Source: Anammoximicrobium sp032229885
Lineage (GTDB): Bacteria; Planctomycetota; Planctomycetia; Pirellulales; Pirellulaceae
Assembly: GCA_032229885.1 (NCBI GenBank)
Contig: JAVYAJ010000307.1
Span: 1-45,286, forward strand
DNA length: 45,286 nucleotides
Direction: 5' to 3'
Position 1 is the first letter of the stretch, and each line of letters starts with the position of its first letter. The translations under genes were made by a program, and so were the position numbers. The notes beneath the pieces were generated by a model. The model made no database searches and was not told the DNA's origin. It worked only from the letters and a program-made list of their open reading frames with translations. Positions 44,195 to 45,286 of the stretch are shown piece after piece.

Positions 44195-44509
44195 TCACTC
44201 CTGCGATTCCGACCCGATCCGCGAACCCGGTGCTGCGTCAGATGGAACAACGATCATTTTAATGTCCTTCATCCGCACCAGGAAGCAGGTCTTGGATTCG
44301 TCCTCGATGATTACCATACCAGTCAGTTCCCAGGGCAAATGACTCTTCACCGACTGCGAGTTGGTGAATCCGATCAAGCGCACCCGTTCAAAAGGTTTAT
44401 GACCAGCAACATGCACGGTCGCAAGGGTGTTCTTGTTAAGCACTCCTCGTACCGCGATGTCGCTCGGCTTGTGGGCACCGGTGATCCAAGCCAGTCCGCG
44501 GTAGAACAA
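44195..44509 (-). CDS. Small membrane protein with possible N-terminal frameshift
   Basis: From TTG at 44509 a 104-residue protein is read: FYRGLAWITGAHKPSDI, then a beta-rich domain (VHVAGHKPFERVRLIGF, GMVIIEDESKTCFLVRMKDIKMIVV). The same frame continues upstream without a good start, encoding the rest of a membrane helix (AAVVAAVILLTL). An ATG at 44586 in another frame reads MHPFIETISIAG and would join smoothly after a shift within the GC-rich 44539-44552 segment, so either the gene carries a frameshift or the sequence has an error. Function unknown. Confidence 0.5.
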   Translation of the reverse strand: MFYRGLAWITGAHKPSDIAVRGVLNKNTLATVHVAGHKPFERVRLIGFTNSQSVKSHLPWELTGMVIIEDESKTCFLVRMKDIKMIVVPSDAAPGSRIGSESQE

Positions 44510-44711
44510 TGTCAGCAGGATGACGGCTGCGACTACGGCAGCCCCGACGCCCCGGCAATGCTGATGGTTTCGATGAAAGGATGCATTTAGGACGACTTTC
44601 TGATGGGTAATCGACTAGCGCGACAAACGCACGCACGCCGAGACGGCTAACAACACGCATCGCGGATCGGCGGCTAAGACGCCCACGATGCGGCGCGACT
44701 CGATCCGCCGC

Positions 44712-44939
44712 TCACGTGCAGCTGAGTGCTCCGCGACACGACCGATTTCTTCCGACGGCAGCCTTCCGGACGTTCTTTCCGGCTACGCAGACGAGCGCAC
44801 GGAGGGCTACATTCACCGACGCCGAATCCGGGAAGACATCAGCCACATCCGGAGCCAACACCACGACGTTAGTGCCCTCGGCGTACCGTTTGGCGTACTT
44901 GCCACAAACGCCCTTGCTGAAATCGTACTCATCCAGCAT
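44712..44939 (-). CDS. Antitoxin-like short protein (YDFSKG type)
   Basis: A 75-residue protein starting MLDEYDFSKGVCGKYAKRYAEG and continuing TNVVVLAPDVADVFPDSASVNVALRALV, a pattern I recall for small antitoxin-like proteins of many bacteria. The C-terminal end after NVRKAA looks aberrant (Arg/Cys-rich), so the gene may be frayed. No toxin gene is seen directly downstream (44590-44711 is non-coding). No Shine-Dalgarno is visible. Start set by the family N-terminus. Confidence 0.55.
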   Translation of the reverse strand: MLDEYDFSKGVCGKYAKRYAEGTNVVVLAPDVADVFPDSASVNVALRALVCVAGKNVRKAAVGRNRSCRGALSCT

Positions 44940-45071
44940 GTGAGGCGACGACGTCTTCTCGACGGCCTTTATTATAGCCTGTCTCCTGTCTGCTGGTCGC
45001 GATCCGCGCACCGACGCTCGGCATTCGGACATCTCGCTTCCTGTCGTCTGTGCTGCGTAACGGTCATCCAA

Positions 45072-45286
45072 TGTCAGCCCCGCCTAACGCAGGCTAGCGC
45101 CCGCAACCCAAGAATCTGTTTGCCCGAAGGCCTCCGATCACCGTAGCCTGGGGCAACGCCTCAGGGCTGACGCCGCGCGTGTGCCTCTGTTGGCCGAAGG
45201 CCATATTCATGCGGGCCGCGGTGACACGTTGATGTTGGCCTTCGGCCAACACGGTTGCTGTCGTCTCTGGCTCCTGGGGCGTTGCC
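45072..45286. repeat. Repeat block with nested hairpins at window end
   Basis: It holds CCTGGGGC-AAC-GCCTCAGG (45147-45165, one mismatch) and TGTTGGCC-TTC-GGCCAACA (45233-45251, perfect), plus another TGTTGGCCGAAGGCCA near 45188-45203. The window ends in CTCCTGGGGCGTTGCC, an echo of the first hairpin. No gene is evident; the block continues outside. Confidence 0.65.

Overview
The window is high-GC bacterial chromosome, and its gene content points to a planctomycete, probably of the Pirellulales type. Several secreted proteins start with twin-arginine signals. There is a Gfo/Idh/MocA oxidoreductase, a ThuA-domain protein, a BNR sialidase, Pro/Val-rich repeat proteins, a short Lys-rich basic protein, and large membrane proteins that look restricted to this phylum. 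The assignment rests on gene style, not on a marker phylogeny. No rRNA, tRNA, CRISPR array or intact insertion sequence was seen.

Layout. 0.2-4.0 kb (+): MarC-type membrane protein, a secreted alpha/alpha-toroid (prenyltransferase-like) protein and a Tat-exported Gfo/Idh/MocA protein. 4.1-4.9 kb: a gene-poor stretch with the decayed C-terminal end of an IS110-type transposase. 5.0-6.5 kb (+): RNase Y. 6.6-8.0 kb (-): a lipoprotein and an RluA-type pseudouridine synthase. 8.9-11.2 kb (+): a large membrane-anchored protein. 12.0-17.4 kb (+): HPF, PtsN-type IIA, HPr, enzyme I, a DUF2344 protein and RNase E/G, with no sugar permease. 17.7-28.1 kb (-): ThuA protein, beta-propeller protein, toroid-like protein plus HEAT lipoprotein, alpha/beta hydrolase, PlsC/ABC ATPase/DapA-like operon, and sialidase. 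28.6-31.6 kb (+): DUF3127 protein with an SSB-like tail, a Tat-exported deacetylase-like protein, a Lys-rich small protein and a SelW-like selenoprotein. 31.7-35.4 kb (-): NrnA, RibF, NnrD and a repeat-rich secreted protein. 35.9-43.8 kb (+): MetG, alpha/beta hydrolase, a beta-lactamase-fold/NamZ (DUF1343) fusion and two secreted or membrane proteins. 43.8-45.3 kb (-): small membrane proteins, an orphan antitoxin-like gene and a hairpin-rich repeat.

The most notable item is at 31331-31564. This short SelT/W/H (Rdx) family gene is hidden by an in-frame TGA in a CxxU motif. Immediately downstream lies a hairpin with a GGUCU apical loop, which is the expected form of a bacterial SECIS element. 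A gene caller that reads TGA only as stop would miss it, and it implies that the organism makes selenocysteine.

Functional links: RNase Y and RNase E/G (two possible decay initiators) share the window with NrnA, which degrades the short products. HPF, PtsN, HPr and EI form a regulatory-type phosphorelay cluster. The NamZ fusion points to peptidoglycan turnover. Intergenic spaces carry several hairpins and a dispersed repeat of about 100 bp in two copies (8.35 kb and 24.1 kb) typical of a repeat-rich accessory layer.
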